A DNA stretch of 64,000 nt from positions 27,732,649 to 27,796,648 of the forward strand of contig CM055100.1 of the NCBI GenBank assembly GCA_029204225.1, in the 5' to 3' direction. Positions 1 through 11,170 of this stretch are shown piece by piece. The notes beneath the pieces were generated by a model, which saw only the letters and a list, made by a program, of their open reading frames with translations, was not told where the DNA came from and searched no databases. The DNA comes from Diphasiastrum complanatum (Eukaryota > Streptophyta > Lycopodiopsida > Lycopodiales > Lycopodiaceae). A program made the position numbers and the translations under genes. The number at the start of each line of letters is the position of its first letter. Position 1 is the first letter of the stretch.

Positions 1-67
1 TTGCTTGGAGGACATTTGGAGGCTCTACCTTGGATTTGGAGGACTTCCTCACATCTACTTGTAAAAG

Positions 68-80
68 TGGTATTAGAGCT
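68..80 (+). other. Primer-binding site of Gypsy element G1
   Basis: The sequence tggtattagagct matches the 3' end complement of initiator tRNA-Met (TGGTATCAGAGCC type) except for a C-to-T change at the seventh base and a change at the last. It lies about 1 kb upstream of a plus-strand gag frame, the normal position for a minus-strand primer site. The 5' LTR would therefore end just before base 68 and lies mostly outside the window. I see no clean CA terminus directly before it. Confidence 0.7.
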
Positions 81-1044
81 AGACAAAGGATGGTACCCTT
101 TCTAACCTTCTTCAAGTTCTATTAAGATCACCAACTAAATTTTTTTAGGGAAGATTACTGGCTTTTTTAGTTGTAGGAAGCTTGTAGTTGAAGTGCCCAA
201 TGAATCTAGTTCTCTTTGGAAGAGAGTAGTGATACTTATAGAATTGTTTAGGGGCTGGTTTTTTTATCATGTCAGAGAAGTTTTAAAGTGGGCTTGGGGT
301 TTTTAAAAGTTTTGAAAAAAGATTTGTGGGATGGTTAGAGGAAGTCTTCCTCTACATACACAAACTTTTTTTTGCAAAAAGATTGATTCTAGCTATGTGT
401 TTTTTTTGCATAAATGAAGTTTTTAAAGTTCTAATTTTCATTTTGGAGTTCTATTTTTTAGACCTGTAAATCTGAAAATCAGATCTAAAAAGTGAAGTTT
501 TCATCCAAACTTCATTAGTTACACCTTTCTATCTCCTAGTTTCATGAAAATGGCAATGTAGGAAGGGAATGGTAGTGTAACTTTGTGCATAAAACATGTT
601 TTGAAGTTCTGTTTTTTGTCATTATGAAGTTCTAATTTTCAGACCTATAAATATGAAAATCAGATGAAAATTGAAATTTTCATAAAGCTTCATTAGTTAT
701 CCATTTCTAGACACTAGTTTCATGGATTTGGAGATCTAGAATAGTGAGAAATGTGAGAACTTTGGTTGCTTTTGAAATGACAAATGGAATTGGAATTGGA
801 ATGAGAACTTTATGTAAACATTAGCTTGGATTAGTTAATTGAAGTTTACATAAAGATTTGGTTTTCATTTTTGCTTTTGATTAAGGCAAATGTAACTTGT
901 TTTTGTTTTCCTCATAGGCTTGGATTGAGCTTGCAAATAGTAGGCTTGGATTGGGCTTAATAAGATTGAATGAGTAGAAGTAAATGCTTTTTATTTGCAT
1001 TATATGTAAGAATGAAAACATTTCTATCATTCTAATTTCAGCAC
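81..1044 (+). other. Untranslated leader of Gypsy G1 with an internal duplication
   Basis: This AT-rich stretch has no supported gene and lies between the primer site and gag. A segment near 421-560 (ttctaattttca..agacct.taaat.tgaaaatcagat..ttcattagtta..cta..tagtttcatg) is repeated in diverged form near 623-735, about 184 bp apart. This looks like an old local duplication within the leader. Confidence 0.5.
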
Positions 1045-2046
1045 TTGTTGTTGTATTTGCATAATAGGAAAACACACAAGCAACCCCAATGGATCAAACC
1101 AATGAAAACCCAACATTTGATCTATCAAACCCATCCAATGTGGAAAAAGCTCTCAGAACTTTTATACCAACAAATTCAAGCCACTAATAAGCAGCTTTTT
1201 GAAACTAATCAAAGAAACCAAGACTTAGAGTCAAGGTTGGCCAATCAGAAGAAGCATGTAGTTTCACCTCCCGTAAAAGTGTTTAAGGTGGAGAAGAAAG
1301 ATAGGAACTTACAAGTGGTAAGTTCTTGGCTAAATGTTTGGAACAAATACTTTGCCATGAACCAATTCCCTGAATCTGAAAAGTTATCCACTGTCACCAT
1401 GTTCCTTGAAGGAAGAGCCTTAGTTTGGTGGGATGACTTAGTTGCAAAGGGCAATCAACCTTGTACATGGGATGATTTTTGCAAGCTTTTGAGGGATTAT
1501 TTTCTAGCACTTTTAGATGACTATGAACACTTCCAAAAGTTGAGTCATCTAACCATGAATAAAGGTTTGGAACAATTTATTCAAGATTTTCATTAGTACC
1601 TAACTTTACTTTATAGTGACATTCTGCCTAAGGTAGAAATGTTAATGTTTATTGATGGGTTACCAAAAGATTATCAAGTGGATGTTCATAGGAACCATCC
1701 AAAAACCCTAGAAGATGCTATTAGAGTTGCAAAATACTTTGATGACACACCTAAGCCACCTAGGGGTCAACTGCTAATGAGTGGAAAAAAGATTTTCAAT
1801 TTTAGAGGAAGGATAGGGAAGCTATTAGTGAAACACATCGCAATTCCAACAATCCTAAGAAAACCAAGAAAAACTTTAAAAACCATCAAGGTGGCAATGA
1901 TAAAGCTGAAGCTCGTAAGAAGAACCTGTGCTTCAAGTGCAATGGCGAGGGTCACCTTGCACGTGATTGCGTCAAAAAACAAGCTTCAACCTCAGGTAAT
2001 CTATCTCAAAGTAATGAGATGGATGTTTGTTTTCTTAGTTCTTTAG
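1045..2046 (+). pseudogene. gag: Ty3/Gypsy gag (capsid and nucleocapsid), broken
   Basis: Gag forms the virus-like particle and packages element RNA. The first open part (1045-1596) carries a Retrotrans_gag-type segment with F-L-E-G-R-A-L-V-W-W followed by T-W-D-D-F and QFIQDFH. It stops at a TAG and resumes in another frame at 1639. A CCHC zinc knuckle (C-F-K-C-N-G-E-G-H-L-A-R-D-C) is encoded at about 1923-1970 in a third frame, so there is at least one further frameshift. The TAG after FH is what C-to-T change of a CAG codon would give. Protease sequence of the same element follows. It is certainly a relic; the exact start is uncertain. Confidence 0.85.
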
Positions 2047-2345
2047 TTTTTGGACCTAATTACCTTATTTGCATTAATGGTAAAGTTAATGATCAAGTTG
2101 TTAATGTCCTTTTTGACACGGGATCCACTCATAACTTTATTAATGTAAATTTGGTGTAGATGCTAAACCTTCCTACCAAAAAAAGTGAGAAAAAATACCG
2201 TGCGACAATGGCATCGGGAAGTAATTCTGATTTGATAGATTTTATTGTTCCTGATGTAGAATTGCACATTCAGAAATATTCTGAAAAACTAGAATTCCAT
2301 GTTGTTGCATTAGCTAATGTAGATATTGTTCTCGGGCAACAATAG
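2040..2345 (+). pseudogene. Gypsy G1 aspartic protease, broken
   Basis: The active-site motif F-D-T-G-S-T-H-N-F-I is encoded at about 2112-2142. Retroviral-type aspartic proteases use this D-T/S-G triad to cut the polyprotein. The frame is stopped by TAG at 2157-2159 and again after V-L-G-Q-Q at 2343. Downstream sequence to about 2740 is the protease-RT linker and N-terminal RT (..PPKRTADHRIDL..), also stopped by TAG after PIA. This is the usual Gypsy order PR-RT-RH-IN. Confidence 0.8.
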
Positions 2346-2366
2346 CATTTTGATAAGGACAAGTCA

Positions 2367-3457
2367 TTGAAAATTGATTTTGTTGAAAAATCTTTATCTT
2401 TTATGCATGAGAATTCTTTAATTAAGATCAAGGCTAGTTTAAGTGCTGACACTAAAAATGTTAACCCTTATTCTAAACAAGAACTTAATTCTATTATGAA
2501 GAATTCTGATTTTAAAGTTTATTTATGGTTTCATAATGATATCATTTGCTGCAATGATGATGAACTTAACATAAGTGCCATGAATATACCCAGTGAGAAC
2601 ACTACAGAATTTGAAGCCTATAATGAACTTAGGCAAGAATTCAATGATGTTTTTTTAGACCTTCTTGTAGGTTTACCACCAAAAAGGACAGCTGATCATA
2701 GAATTGACCTAATACCTGGAGCAATTCCAATCGCATAGCATTCTTATAGGATGAGTACATCGGAAGAGGCTGAGATAAATAGGCAATTACATGATTACCT
2801 AAAAAAGGGGTGGGTACAACCTAGTAAGTCTCCTTGGGCATCACTAGTAGTTCAAGTTGCCAAGAAGGATGGGACTATAAGAAATTGAACAAGGTAACCG
2901 TTAAGAATAGATATCCACTACCGCGGATGGATGATCTAATAGACTATCTTGGTGGTGCTAGGTACTTTACCAAGATAGATCTAAGATCGGGCTACCATCA
3001 GATACGCATTAAGGCAAAAGATATATCAAAAATCGGGTTTCGAACTCGCTTTGGCCAGTACGAATTTTTGGTGTTGCCTTTTGGTTTGACCAATGCACCG
3101 ACAACTTTCCAACAAATGATGAAAGATTTGTTAAGGTTATATTTGGGAAGATTCATAGTGGTATTCTTAGATAATATCCTAGTGTTCAGTAAGACTTTGG
3201 CGGAACATAAAGAACATCTTAGGATTGTCTTGGACATCCTAAGAAGGGAAAAGCTCTTTGCCAAGGAGTCTAAGTGTGACTTTTTTGCTAAGGAATTGTC
3301 CTACTTGGGGCATAAGATCTCCAAACGGGGAGTGGAGATTGAGGCCGATCGTATCCAGAGGGTTATTGATTGGCCTATTCTCACCACAGTTCAGGAAATC
3401 AAGTCTTTCTTGGGGTTTGTAGAATTTTTTCGTCACCATATTCCCCAATTTGCTTGA
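2367..3457 (+). pseudogene. Gypsy G1 reverse transcriptase, catalytic site altered
   Basis: The linker (2367-2738) leads into RT. The 2834-3457 frame carries F-T-K-I-D-L-R-S-G-Y-H-Q-I-R-I, the substrate-binding L-P-F-G-L-T-N-A-P-T-T-F-Q and V-F-L-D-N-I-L-V-F-S. In active family members the last motif reads F/Y-x-D-D, so the second catalytic aspartate is asparagine here (GAT to AAT). A frameshift lies near 2825-2880, and a TGA at 3455-3457 ends the frame, although the thumb and connection sequence continues without a gap. The enzyme is predicted dead. Family assignment is certain. Confidence 0.9.
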
Positions 3458-3997
3458 TTGGCATTTCTCCTTACCCAGGCCTTGAAAGGCTATAAGAAGC
3501 TAAGCCAGAGGGCTAAGAGTCCACTAGTGGTGTGGACGGAGGATATGAATAATTGTTTTGAGTTGTTTAAGAAAAGTGTCACTTCAGCACCAATATTAAT
3601 CATTGGCGATCCTAATAAAGATTTTGTGGTTAGGACCGATGCCAGTGATTATGCTATTGGAACTATTTTGATGCATGATGGACATCCTGTGGCTTATGAA
3701 AGCAAGAAACTCAATCCTGCTCAGTCTAGGTATTGTACCTATGAGAAGGAACTGTTTGCAATTATTCATTCCTTGAACATTTGGTGACATTATTTGTATG
3801 GAGCCAGATTTGAAGTTTTGATGGAGCCAGATTTGAAGCTAGATGGCCTGAGATGATGCAAATCTTTGACTTTTCTGTACATTATTGTAAAGGAAGTCAA
3901 AATGCTCTAGCGTATGCTTTGAGTCAGTTATCGGTTATTAATCAGTTGTGCTTTACTGTTATAGAACCAGGGTTGTTTCAGTCTCTTCAAGGACTAC
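3458..3997 (+). pseudogene. Gypsy G1 RNase H and connection region, broken
   Basis: The segment F-V-V-R-T-D-A-S-D-Y-A-I-G and the following Y-E-K-E-L-F-A-I-I-H-S are the RNase H-like domain that degrades the RNA strand after reverse transcription. The frame stops at TGA in W-stop-H-Y-L-Y-G, where family members have W-R-H-Y-L, consistent with CGA becoming TGA. The end of the domain continues in a different frame at 3853 (DFSVHYCKGSQNALAYALSQ), with a small duplication of 'atggagccagatttgaag' just before it. Confidence 0.85.
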
Positions 3998-4325
3998 ATG
4001 AGTCCGATCTCTTTTTTGGAAAGTATTGGCAACAAGTACTTTCGGGGGTCGATTCAGGAAAAGACTGAAACGGATTTTCTGATTCGAAACAGGATTTTGT
4101 TTCATAAAGGAAAGGTGTGTGTACCGGAGAATGACACTATAAGGGCCCAAATCTTGCACGAGTGTCATGATAGTCCATGCGTAGGACATCTGGGTATACA
4201 AAGAATACTTGACTTAGTTCGAAGGCAATCTTGGTGGCCTAAGATGAAAAGTCAGGTAGAGGCCTATGTACTTAAATGTACTAAGTGCCAGTAAATAAAG
4301 CAGAGAGGCTAAAAGCTAGTGGCGG
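3998..4325 (+). pseudogene. Gypsy G1 integrase, N-terminal zinc-binding part only
   Basis: The frame shows the HHCC integrase zinc module: L-H-E-C-H-D-S-P-C-V-G-H-L-G..., W-W-P-K-M and K-C-T-K-C-Q. Recognisable integrase sequence continues past a TAA to about 4325 (IKQRG.KL), then gives way to an unrelated LTR in the opposite orientation. The catalytic DDE core is missing, so the element cannot integrate. The LTR insertion and loss of the right half probably truncated it. Confidence 0.85.
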
Positions 4326-4897
4326 GAGGATGCTTGAGCTCTCAAAATGATAGAGTCTCCTCCTCTCTATTAAGCATCAAAATAGTGTACAAATGGTGCC
4401 TTTTTATAAAATGGGGAAGGCCCTTGCCCCTCAATCCCATTGGCTAATAATCACATTGATCCTATCCATTCATCTTGGACCCAACTTGATCCGAGGGTCC
4501 ATAAAAAGTACATTAAACTTCACAAGATTCATGTGAGTCCCAATTTGGACCCAACTCTAAAAAGTAATCTCTAAGTTTAAAAATGACTTTGGGCCCTTTT
4601 TGTAACCAATGGAGGGAATATTTTTGAATTTAGTCAAGTTATACTGCGAACTGTTACTTAAGCTTGCGTGCTCATTGGGCCATGGGCTTACGCGCGCAGG
4701 ATGCCATGCCCTCGCAACACATTTTATTGGACGATTTTATTTATTTACACTTTGTTGGGAATACCCCCAACACTTTATCGGCCTTTTCGGCTATTGAAAT
4801 TTATTGTGTTTCTACAGACTGTGTGAGTAAAATGAAGCAATATGAATGAAAATAGTTTAACATGGGATTTAGGAGAATAGAGGAGATAAATCCAACA
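4320..4897 (-). repeat. LTR (solo or fragment), minus orientation
   Basis: Read on the minus strand the segment begins TGTTGGATTTATC and ends CCTCCCGCCA, giving TG...CA LTR borders. A TATA-like ttttataaa lies on the minus strand near 4411-4420. Its right end matches the right end of the full LTR at 14280-15476 (ttaggagaatag.ggagataaatccaaca), and the block near 4600-4650 (gtaaccaatggagggaat) matches the LTR at 37140-37958. The internal TGTTGGGAATACCCCCAACA near 4752 suggests a nested junction. I found no target-site duplication. Confidence 0.6.
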
Positions 4898-6539
4898 AAC
4901 AAAGATGTTTTTTATGTTCAAATTAGTGACAATCAATTAAATATGACAAAAAAAAAAACATCTAAAAATGACTTTTTTCACATCGTTTTCCAACTTCTAA
5001 ATTGTTCTTTCAAAAAATCTTTCTTTTATTCAATCAACCTCTCACAAATCTTTGTTGGAAATTTGATAGGAAGGGAAAAAGCCATGGCTAACTATTGTAG
5101 ATTAATTCCCTCTTGAGTAACTATTATAAAATATAAAAGTTATTTAGATTAAGTTATAAAACAATGAAACAACATGATAGTTTTGAATGATAGCTTTTGT
5201 CTTAGTATTAGATCATCCATCCAATATTAACCAGGTGTTAAGGACTACCATATGGAATGCAAAATAGTAAGCATATGAGACAACCATGCTTTCAATAAGT
5301 TGATATTCAGATTCATCATATTTCAATGTATGGAAGAGAATATTGCGTACACAATCACCATAATGCAATTACAATTTATTTAGTGTTTGAATTGTAAATA
5401 ATTGAATTGTAGCTACTAAAAGTGTACAAACAACATTATAACGATCAAACAGTCTAATCATAGAATATAATAGTAGTGTGTTGCTCTAGATGTAACTATA
5501 ATTTCAACTCTTGATTAGCTTATAGAACGCTTGAATTTTAGCTTAAATGATTTTCTTTTCTTCTTCTCTTTTTGCTCGCTTTTATATTGAGGATTGATTT
5601 GTTATTATTTATACTATAGATGTATTTAATTACAAGATTGATTAATCAATAATGGGCTATAGTTAAGGGCTATAGTTAATCCATAGTTAGCTACAATACA
5701 AGATTTGTCCATTTATACTTCTGTACTAAGTCACAAAAGTGTGAAGACTAGATGGGGTGGATGTAGGGCCAAGTTCTAAGTTAGGCCAAGTTTTAAATTG
5801 AGGTCATCAGGTCAATGTCGATTAGAGTCAGGTTGATCTAGAGTTTTGGCCTTGACTATACATTTTTGACTTTCTAACTAGATGTGTAGGTAGAGATGAA
5901 TTTTACAGATCATAATGAGCTATCTGAATATAAAAAGATGTGAGCAGAAATAAGATTAAACTCAATTTTTTTTTTTCACATTAGACTTAAGAAATCAATA
6001 TACTAACTAAATAGTCAAGCCTTGACAAGGTAATTTGACCTAGAGGAAATCTCTCATGCACTTACTTTGAGCTAGTATGGATCATGAGTGGATATGTTTT
6101 CTCCATCACAGATATTTTCAATGTTAATTTACTCTTATGACATAGTATTCTTGTAGAAATAACCATGTTACAAGATTTTATACTAATTATGGAAGTAACA
6201 AATATAGATAATGAAGGAGTCTATCAGGTATACATTTATGTATAGGATTATGGTGGGATTATTCTCTTAATCGCATCAAATCCATGTATTCCTTGTGACT
6301 AGGTTTATTTAGTATACTTAATCTAGTTAGTGAACATAGACATATAAATGAGTTCCTTAATGGGAAAAACCACATGTATGTTAGTAAGTCATTCTATTTG
6401 GAAGTTAACTTATTAGCTCAGATAGGATTTCGAATGGATCTAAAAATGTGGTGTTTTAAATGTATAAGGGATACCTACACCCAGACGTTTTAAGATTTTT
6501 TAATAAACTAACTTGAGTAGAATTTGATAAAGTTCACGT
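4898..6539. other. No gene recognised
   Basis: AT-rich sequence with stops in all frames. It contains no domain, RNA gene or clear repeat that I can support. Its position before a decayed Gypsy integrase suggests it is unrecognisable retrotransposon interior, but that is inference. Confidence 0.4.
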
Positions 6540-7010
6540 ATAATAGTAGAACACACTTTGCTACAAGTTATAGCTTGTTTTTGCTTATGTACAATTTGCA
6601 GCCTAAATCTCTTATTGTTGTGAAGACTAAATCTATTAAGGTTCAAAAGGTTGTGGATGTCATGCATAAAATACAAGAAATATTGCAATAATCTTGTGAG
6701 AGTAATTATAGTGATAGGGCTAAGCATTATGCAAATCTTAGAAGATCTTTGAGAGATCTAAAGGTTGATGGCTGGGTATATCTTAAAATCTTAAAAGATT
6801 CTAGGGTTATGTGTACTAGAAGGCATAAAACATTTCTAGATATTGTGAACTACTTCAGATTATAAGAAGAATTGGTTCTTTAGCTCATGAATTTGATCTC
6901 TAGGGCAAATCTGGGGCTCACCTCGTATGAAAAGTTTGAAATACACTTGGATCTAGAGAAGATCTAACCCAAGTAGAGGATTTATTGCTTGAAATATGAA
7001 GAAAACACTT
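6540..7010 (+). pseudogene. Decayed Gypsy integrase C-terminal region (G5)
   Basis: Reading through several stops, the plus strand encodes Y-N-L-Q-P-K-S, then V-V-D-V-M-H-K-I-Q-E-I-L-Q, D-R-A-K-H-Y-A-N-L, L-K-V-D-G-W-V-Y-L-K-I and I-I-R-R-I-G-S-L-A-H-E. This is the typical order of the integrase C-terminal GPY/F module that follows the catalytic core in Gypsy elements. The catalytic part is not recognisable upstream. A related fragment occurs at 55300-55560. Confidence 0.7.
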
Positions 7011-7223
7011 TAAACTAGAGATAAACAAATGAGGAATTGTAGTATATCTAAATATCTAATTTGGAAGAAAGCTCTAACTGAGGATGATACTTCTTGGAAA
7101 TAGTCAAAACTAAAAAGAAATCTTCCTAACTTTCACTTATGAAGACAAAAGCAGTAAACTTTGAGGGCAAAAAGTTATGACCATGTCTAATTACCGAGGA
7201 TTTGGAATAATCCTAAACATTGA

Positions 7224-7662
7224 TGTTAGGCGTCTAGTGTCTAGCTAATCAATTATGCCCCGATATTCCATTCAAGGCCAATTTGATGCTTAATAACTTG
7301 AGAGGGCCTAAGGAGCTCCAAATTAGGAGATGTGGAGTAGTATATGGTGTGTGATGGTTATATGCATGGTGAGTGGCTATTAATAACAATTGGGGTTATG
7401 CTTAGTATGTTATGCATAGATACCATTGGGGCATATATATTCCAATGGAAACTAGCCCTCTCTTATTATTGACTTTGCAACTTTGGTTACTTGTCTATTC
7501 TCTCTCACTACATACTTACACCTCGTGGCTTGAGGGTGAAGCTTTTGGTTACTAATCAAAGGCTTCAGCTTGGTTGGGTGGTTTGGTCCATAATGTCCTT
7601 TCAAGTGTCCTTGGAAGAAGACTCCTTGGGTGGGGAGGGTGATAGTGTAAACCACAACTTCA
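7224..7662 (+). repeat. LTR of Gypsy G5 family, first copy
   Basis: It starts tgttaggcgtctag and ends ..aacttca, directly followed by a tRNA-Met-like site tggtatcaaag at 7665. It lies just downstream of the integrase relic, where a 3' LTR is expected. It shares patches with the LTR at 7952-8588 and with the minus-strand LTR at 54529-55001 (cgatattcca, aattatgcc; cttggttgggtgg near the 3' end). Borders are inferred from the TG/CA ends and are approximate. Confidence 0.5.
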
Positions 7663-7664
7663 AT

Positions 7665-7951
7665 TGGTATCAAAGTTTGTGGAGAGCTACAAATTGAGGT
7701 GAGAAAGTCCCTCACCATAGCTCAAAAGGAAGATTACCATAATATAAAAACAAATCTTTGTGCACCTGAAAAGTTAGTGAGAGAACATGATTTAGTACAT
7801 GGAAAGACTTTATAGAGAGCTTAGAGGAGGCCATGCAGAGCATCATGAAGGACTAGACAAGGTCATAATTGGAGAATGATGGGAAATTATATATTGTTTT
7901 TCTAGTTTACATGAGCTTTTGGGTCATTTTTTTGAAACGGAATTGAAGTAG
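7665..7951 (+). other. Short remnant between two LTRs
   Basis: It begins with the primer-site-like tggtatcaaagtt and runs to the start of the next LTR. Stops occur in all frames. It may be all that is left of an element interior after deletion between primer site and 3' LTR. Confidence 0.4.
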
Positions 7952-8588
7952 TGTTACGTCCATGTCCTATACGAAGGATTCAACATAGTCTTTGACATGG
8001 ATTTTTGGTACTCCAATGTACGAGATTATTAGTTATGCCACGTCATTCTAGACTAGGCCACTAATGTAAATAATAACCTTGTCAATTCCCAGATGCTCTA
8101 ATTGGACCTATGGAGCCAGTGCATGGTGATTGACAACTTTTTGTGCAAGAATAGGAGATCAAGTTGCTTTTGCATGGTCTTGGGGTATCGAGGGAATATT
8201 TCTTAGCTTTTGGGGTGGGTCTATATCTTTGTAGGAACTCGCCCATCTCATCATTCATTTTTCTGTTTCCGAGAGCCAGGATCCTCTCTTCTCCTGCACT
8301 CAGTCACCGTGGTTGGGGGGTGGAGCAGTTAGTGACTTGACTAGAGGAAATATTCCTCAACTGTTGAGGTCTATATCTTTGTAGGAACTCGCCCATCTTC
8401 TCATTCATTTTTCTGTTTCCAAGAGCCAGGATCCTTTGCTCTTTTGCACTCAGTCATCGTGGCTCAAGGGTGAAGAGGTTAGGGACTTGAATTTTTGTTT
8501 AATGTTGGTTGGGTGGCTTTGCTCCACAGGTGTGCATTTGGTTGCATGCGACATGATCTTGGGAGATCTTCACTTGGCGATCGTTACA
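7952..8588 (+). repeat. LTR of Gypsy G5 family, second copy
   Basis: It begins TGTTACGTCCATG, closely matching the start of the LTR at 54529-55001 read on its own strand (TGTTATGTCCATGAC), and shares attagttatgccacgtcat with it. It ends ..cgttaca, followed by the primer site at 8590. It includes a 150-bp tandem duplication (8191-8490). Confidence 0.65.
8191..8490 (+). repeat. Two-copy tandem duplication, 150 bp
   Basis: The segment gtctatatctttgtaggaac...cactcagtca.cgtgg...gacttga recurs at exactly 150 bp spacing (8221 and 8371). The two copies differ at several positions, so the duplication is not recent. It lies inside an LTR. Confidence 0.8.
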
Positions 8589-8589
8589 G

Positions 8590-8602
8590 TGGTATCTGAG
8601 CA
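8590..8602 (+). other. Primer-binding site after LTR 7952-8588
   Basis: The sequence tggtatctgagca differs from the initiator tRNA-Met complement TGGTATCAGAGC by one base (A to T at position 8) and begins one base after the LTR ends. This supports calling the LTR at 7952-8588 a 5' LTR. Confidence 0.7.
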
Positions 8603-9683
8603 AATAATACCTTCTCCTGAATTGTATAATGCAATCGAGGTCCGGTAAGTTTCTTGCTTTCAATTCCTTGACTTCCATTTATGAGGACATAATTGTGTTT
8701 AGGGGAAAAATATGACCCTAGTTAACCCCAATTAACAATGGTCAGGGAACCTTATGATTCTAATCATTCAATACAAGCTAATGTCTGTGTATGGTATTAA
8801 GGGCTTTGATTGATTACATGAGTGTCAAGGTTGTTGGTTTCTTTAATGGCATAGGATTACTAATGATAGAGAAATAAAAGAGACAAGTTTTATCTTTATA
8901 AGTACTTCTAGCTCTCCCTAGTGATAGTAATTTATGACACCACTGCTTTTACGATCCACTAGTGAGAGTTCTTGCTATCTACTTAGAGTGTAGGCTGATG
9001 TAATGTCTTGTTAAGGCTTTGATGATATGGGATATTATAACTAACAACTAAGTCTTGTGTATGCAAGGCATGCCCAAAAGAGATAACCTACTTAAAATGC
9101 ATAAATAGTTAATATCTCAAAAAGATGTGCTTAGAAAAATGACAAATGATTAATCATGCATAAAAGCCCACCATGAAGTTTACATAAGACCTGGAAATAA
9201 AGTGGAGTCACTTAAAATTTGCACATTTAGTTTGCACTTGGACTCTGGTGGCATGGTTACAAATCTCTCTTTTTCATGAGTGTTAAAAGTGACACATCAT
9301 CAGTTTCCCACCATGTTATGGATTTTTCGGTACATAAAAAAATCTTGTTCGTTGATTGCATCTCCTAAAAGGTCAAAGATTGTAGGCCATAGAACATATT
9401 TTGAACATATAAGTGAGGAGTAAAGCATGTGAGGTGGGCCATTTTGGGCAGGGAAGGCTAGGCCTAGGCTCGAAGGTCACGAAAAGCCATGGCCTAGGTA
9501 CTTAACTTGGCATAAACATCAAATGTTTCTTTCTCTAACATTTTTTGAAGTTGCCCAAGCAATTATAGACATAACACCTTGCCCAAGCCAATTGTCCTTG
9601 CAACAATTGGTGTATTGCCCTACATGGGCCACTCTAGGCCCCTTGCATGATGTTTTTGCCCTTGAAAGTCCTACGACCAAGGC
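8603..9683. other. Element leader or interior, no gene recognised
   Basis: This stretch follows the primer site. Short open frames exist but none resembles gag or any family I know. I see no repeat or RNA gene here. Confidence 0.35.
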
Positions 9684-10130
9684 TTCCACTATACTTGAGA
9701 GTTGTTAAGCTAGTAGGTCATGACTATCTCGCGGGATTTGGTCTTTAAAATCCCCTGGAGAGCCCACGATTCCTAAACCACAAAAAGCACTTGGGCTAGT
9801 GCATTCCACCATACTTTAGGATTGTTCACATGGTAGGTTGTGACTTTCTCGCATGTTCAAGTCTTTCAAGCTGCCTAAGGACTTAAATTTTTTAATTGTA
9901 TGAAGTTCTTATAGTGAGCCTTTCACCATACTTTAAGAGATTGTTAACAAACTCCATAGGTTTTGACTCGCTGGTGAGCCTAGCCACATCACATGAGAGC
10001 TCAAGATTGCTAAATTGTAAAAGGCCCTTAGATTGGTGCTCTCCACTATACTCAATAGATGTCAACCATTAGTAGGTCCTTCAAGTCACCCTAAGGCCCA
10101 AAATTCTTAAACTTTGTAAAACCCTCGGGT
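9684..10130 (+). repeat. Degenerate tandem repeat, about 120-bp unit, four copies
   Basis: Units start at about 9684, 9804, 9921 and 10041 with t(t/c)(c/t)cac(c/t)atact. Each continues with a gattgtt/aggt..tgac motif, a ctcgc or cacatc segment, and a taaa.ttgtaaaa.ccct ending. Copies are strongly diverged, so the array is old. Function is unknown. Confidence 0.65.
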
Positions 10131-10743
10131 CCGAGGCCTTGACTCAAGGGTTGAATCCTTTACCCGCCGGCGTACGCGGAGGACCGGGTGAGTCAGAGAT
10201 AACGTCCCTGCCGAATTACTCGTGCCACGTAAATCCATCCGGACCGTCGGATCTGTTTCCGATTGCACGGTCACGATGGACTGACAGCCTTGACAAAAAT
10301 TTTGCTCTTCGCCTTCACCCATAGACACTCCCAAAGATTTATGCCTAACACTCCCTGTTTAACACTAATCCTTGTTCTTAACGCTTAATTAACACCAAAT
10401 TCTCTACTAATTCGAGGTTTAATTAACCCTAAGCTCTCCATTAATGCTAACCTTTTACGTCTTCGCTCGTTTCGATCTCCTCGTATGCCTATCTTCAAAG
10501 CTTCAATGATCTTTGGCGATGGTGGATTCCTTCTACAGGCCTCTGATGGCTTCGCAACGATCTCTTTTGGTTCCGTTCTGATCTTTGCTTCGACTTTGCG
10601 AGGTCATTTTTGGCCGGAAATTCTTTGTATCGGAGTGCTCTTGTCACTGCGTGGTATTTTGCAACTGAGCTGCTTCAATTTACTCTAGTAATGTGTTTTT
10701 ATTTGTGTTTTCAATTCATATACTTTGGTTTTAATCGGATGAT
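10131..10743. other. CpG-rich gene-like segment, probably a truncated promoter/5' region
   Basis: This is richer in G, C and intact CpG (ccgccggcgtacgcgg, ggaccgtcggatc) than the surrounding AT-rich transposon sequence. Lines of taacactaatccttgttcttaacgc and pyrimidine-rich cttcgctcgtttcgatctcctcg resemble a plant 5' UTR. A short frame (10485-10688, 67 codons, starting MPIFKASMIFGDGG) has no recognisable domain. Downstream the sequence changes abruptly to minus-strand Copia material near 10744. I infer a gene 5' end cut off by a retrotransposon; an LTR of unusual composition is the alternative. Confidence 0.35.
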
Positions 10744-11170
10744 TTAAGAGTTCGGACACTTTGGAAAGAAGTAGCTAAGTCTCTCGCTCATCGAAGTAGT
10801 CCAAAAGTCGAACAATTCGGATCGAAGTTGTTTAGTGAACCAAGAGTTGAAGTCGTCGAAGATGTCGGACAAGTCGGACAATTTGGACACTTCGAAGTTG
10901 TTTAGTGAACTAACGAAGATGGTCGTCGAAGATGGCCGGGTCTTCGATGTCCTTCGAATAGCTTGACATTCGAATGTAGAAACAGACGAGAATGGATACC
11001 CTTTGTTATGATGTAGATTAGCCAGAAAGTCGATGAAGTCGACTTCGAGTAATTCGGCAGTGATTCCTGTAGGTATCAGATGAGCACACATAGAACCAAA
11101 GTAGGTTGCATCTGACCTGAGATCAACGATCAATAAACGTGTAGGAAGAATCTTGAAAAATAAATTAGTA
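10744..11170 (-). repeat. Putative 3' LTR region of Copia C0
   Basis: This lies directly downstream (minus strand) of the Copia RNase H tail, the expected place for a 3' LTR. It contains a roughly two-copy duplication (about 10812-10942) around cgaagttgtttagtgaac. One long minus-strand frame (144 codons) spans it but has no domain, and I do not regard it as a gene. LTR ends are not clear. Confidence 0.35.
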
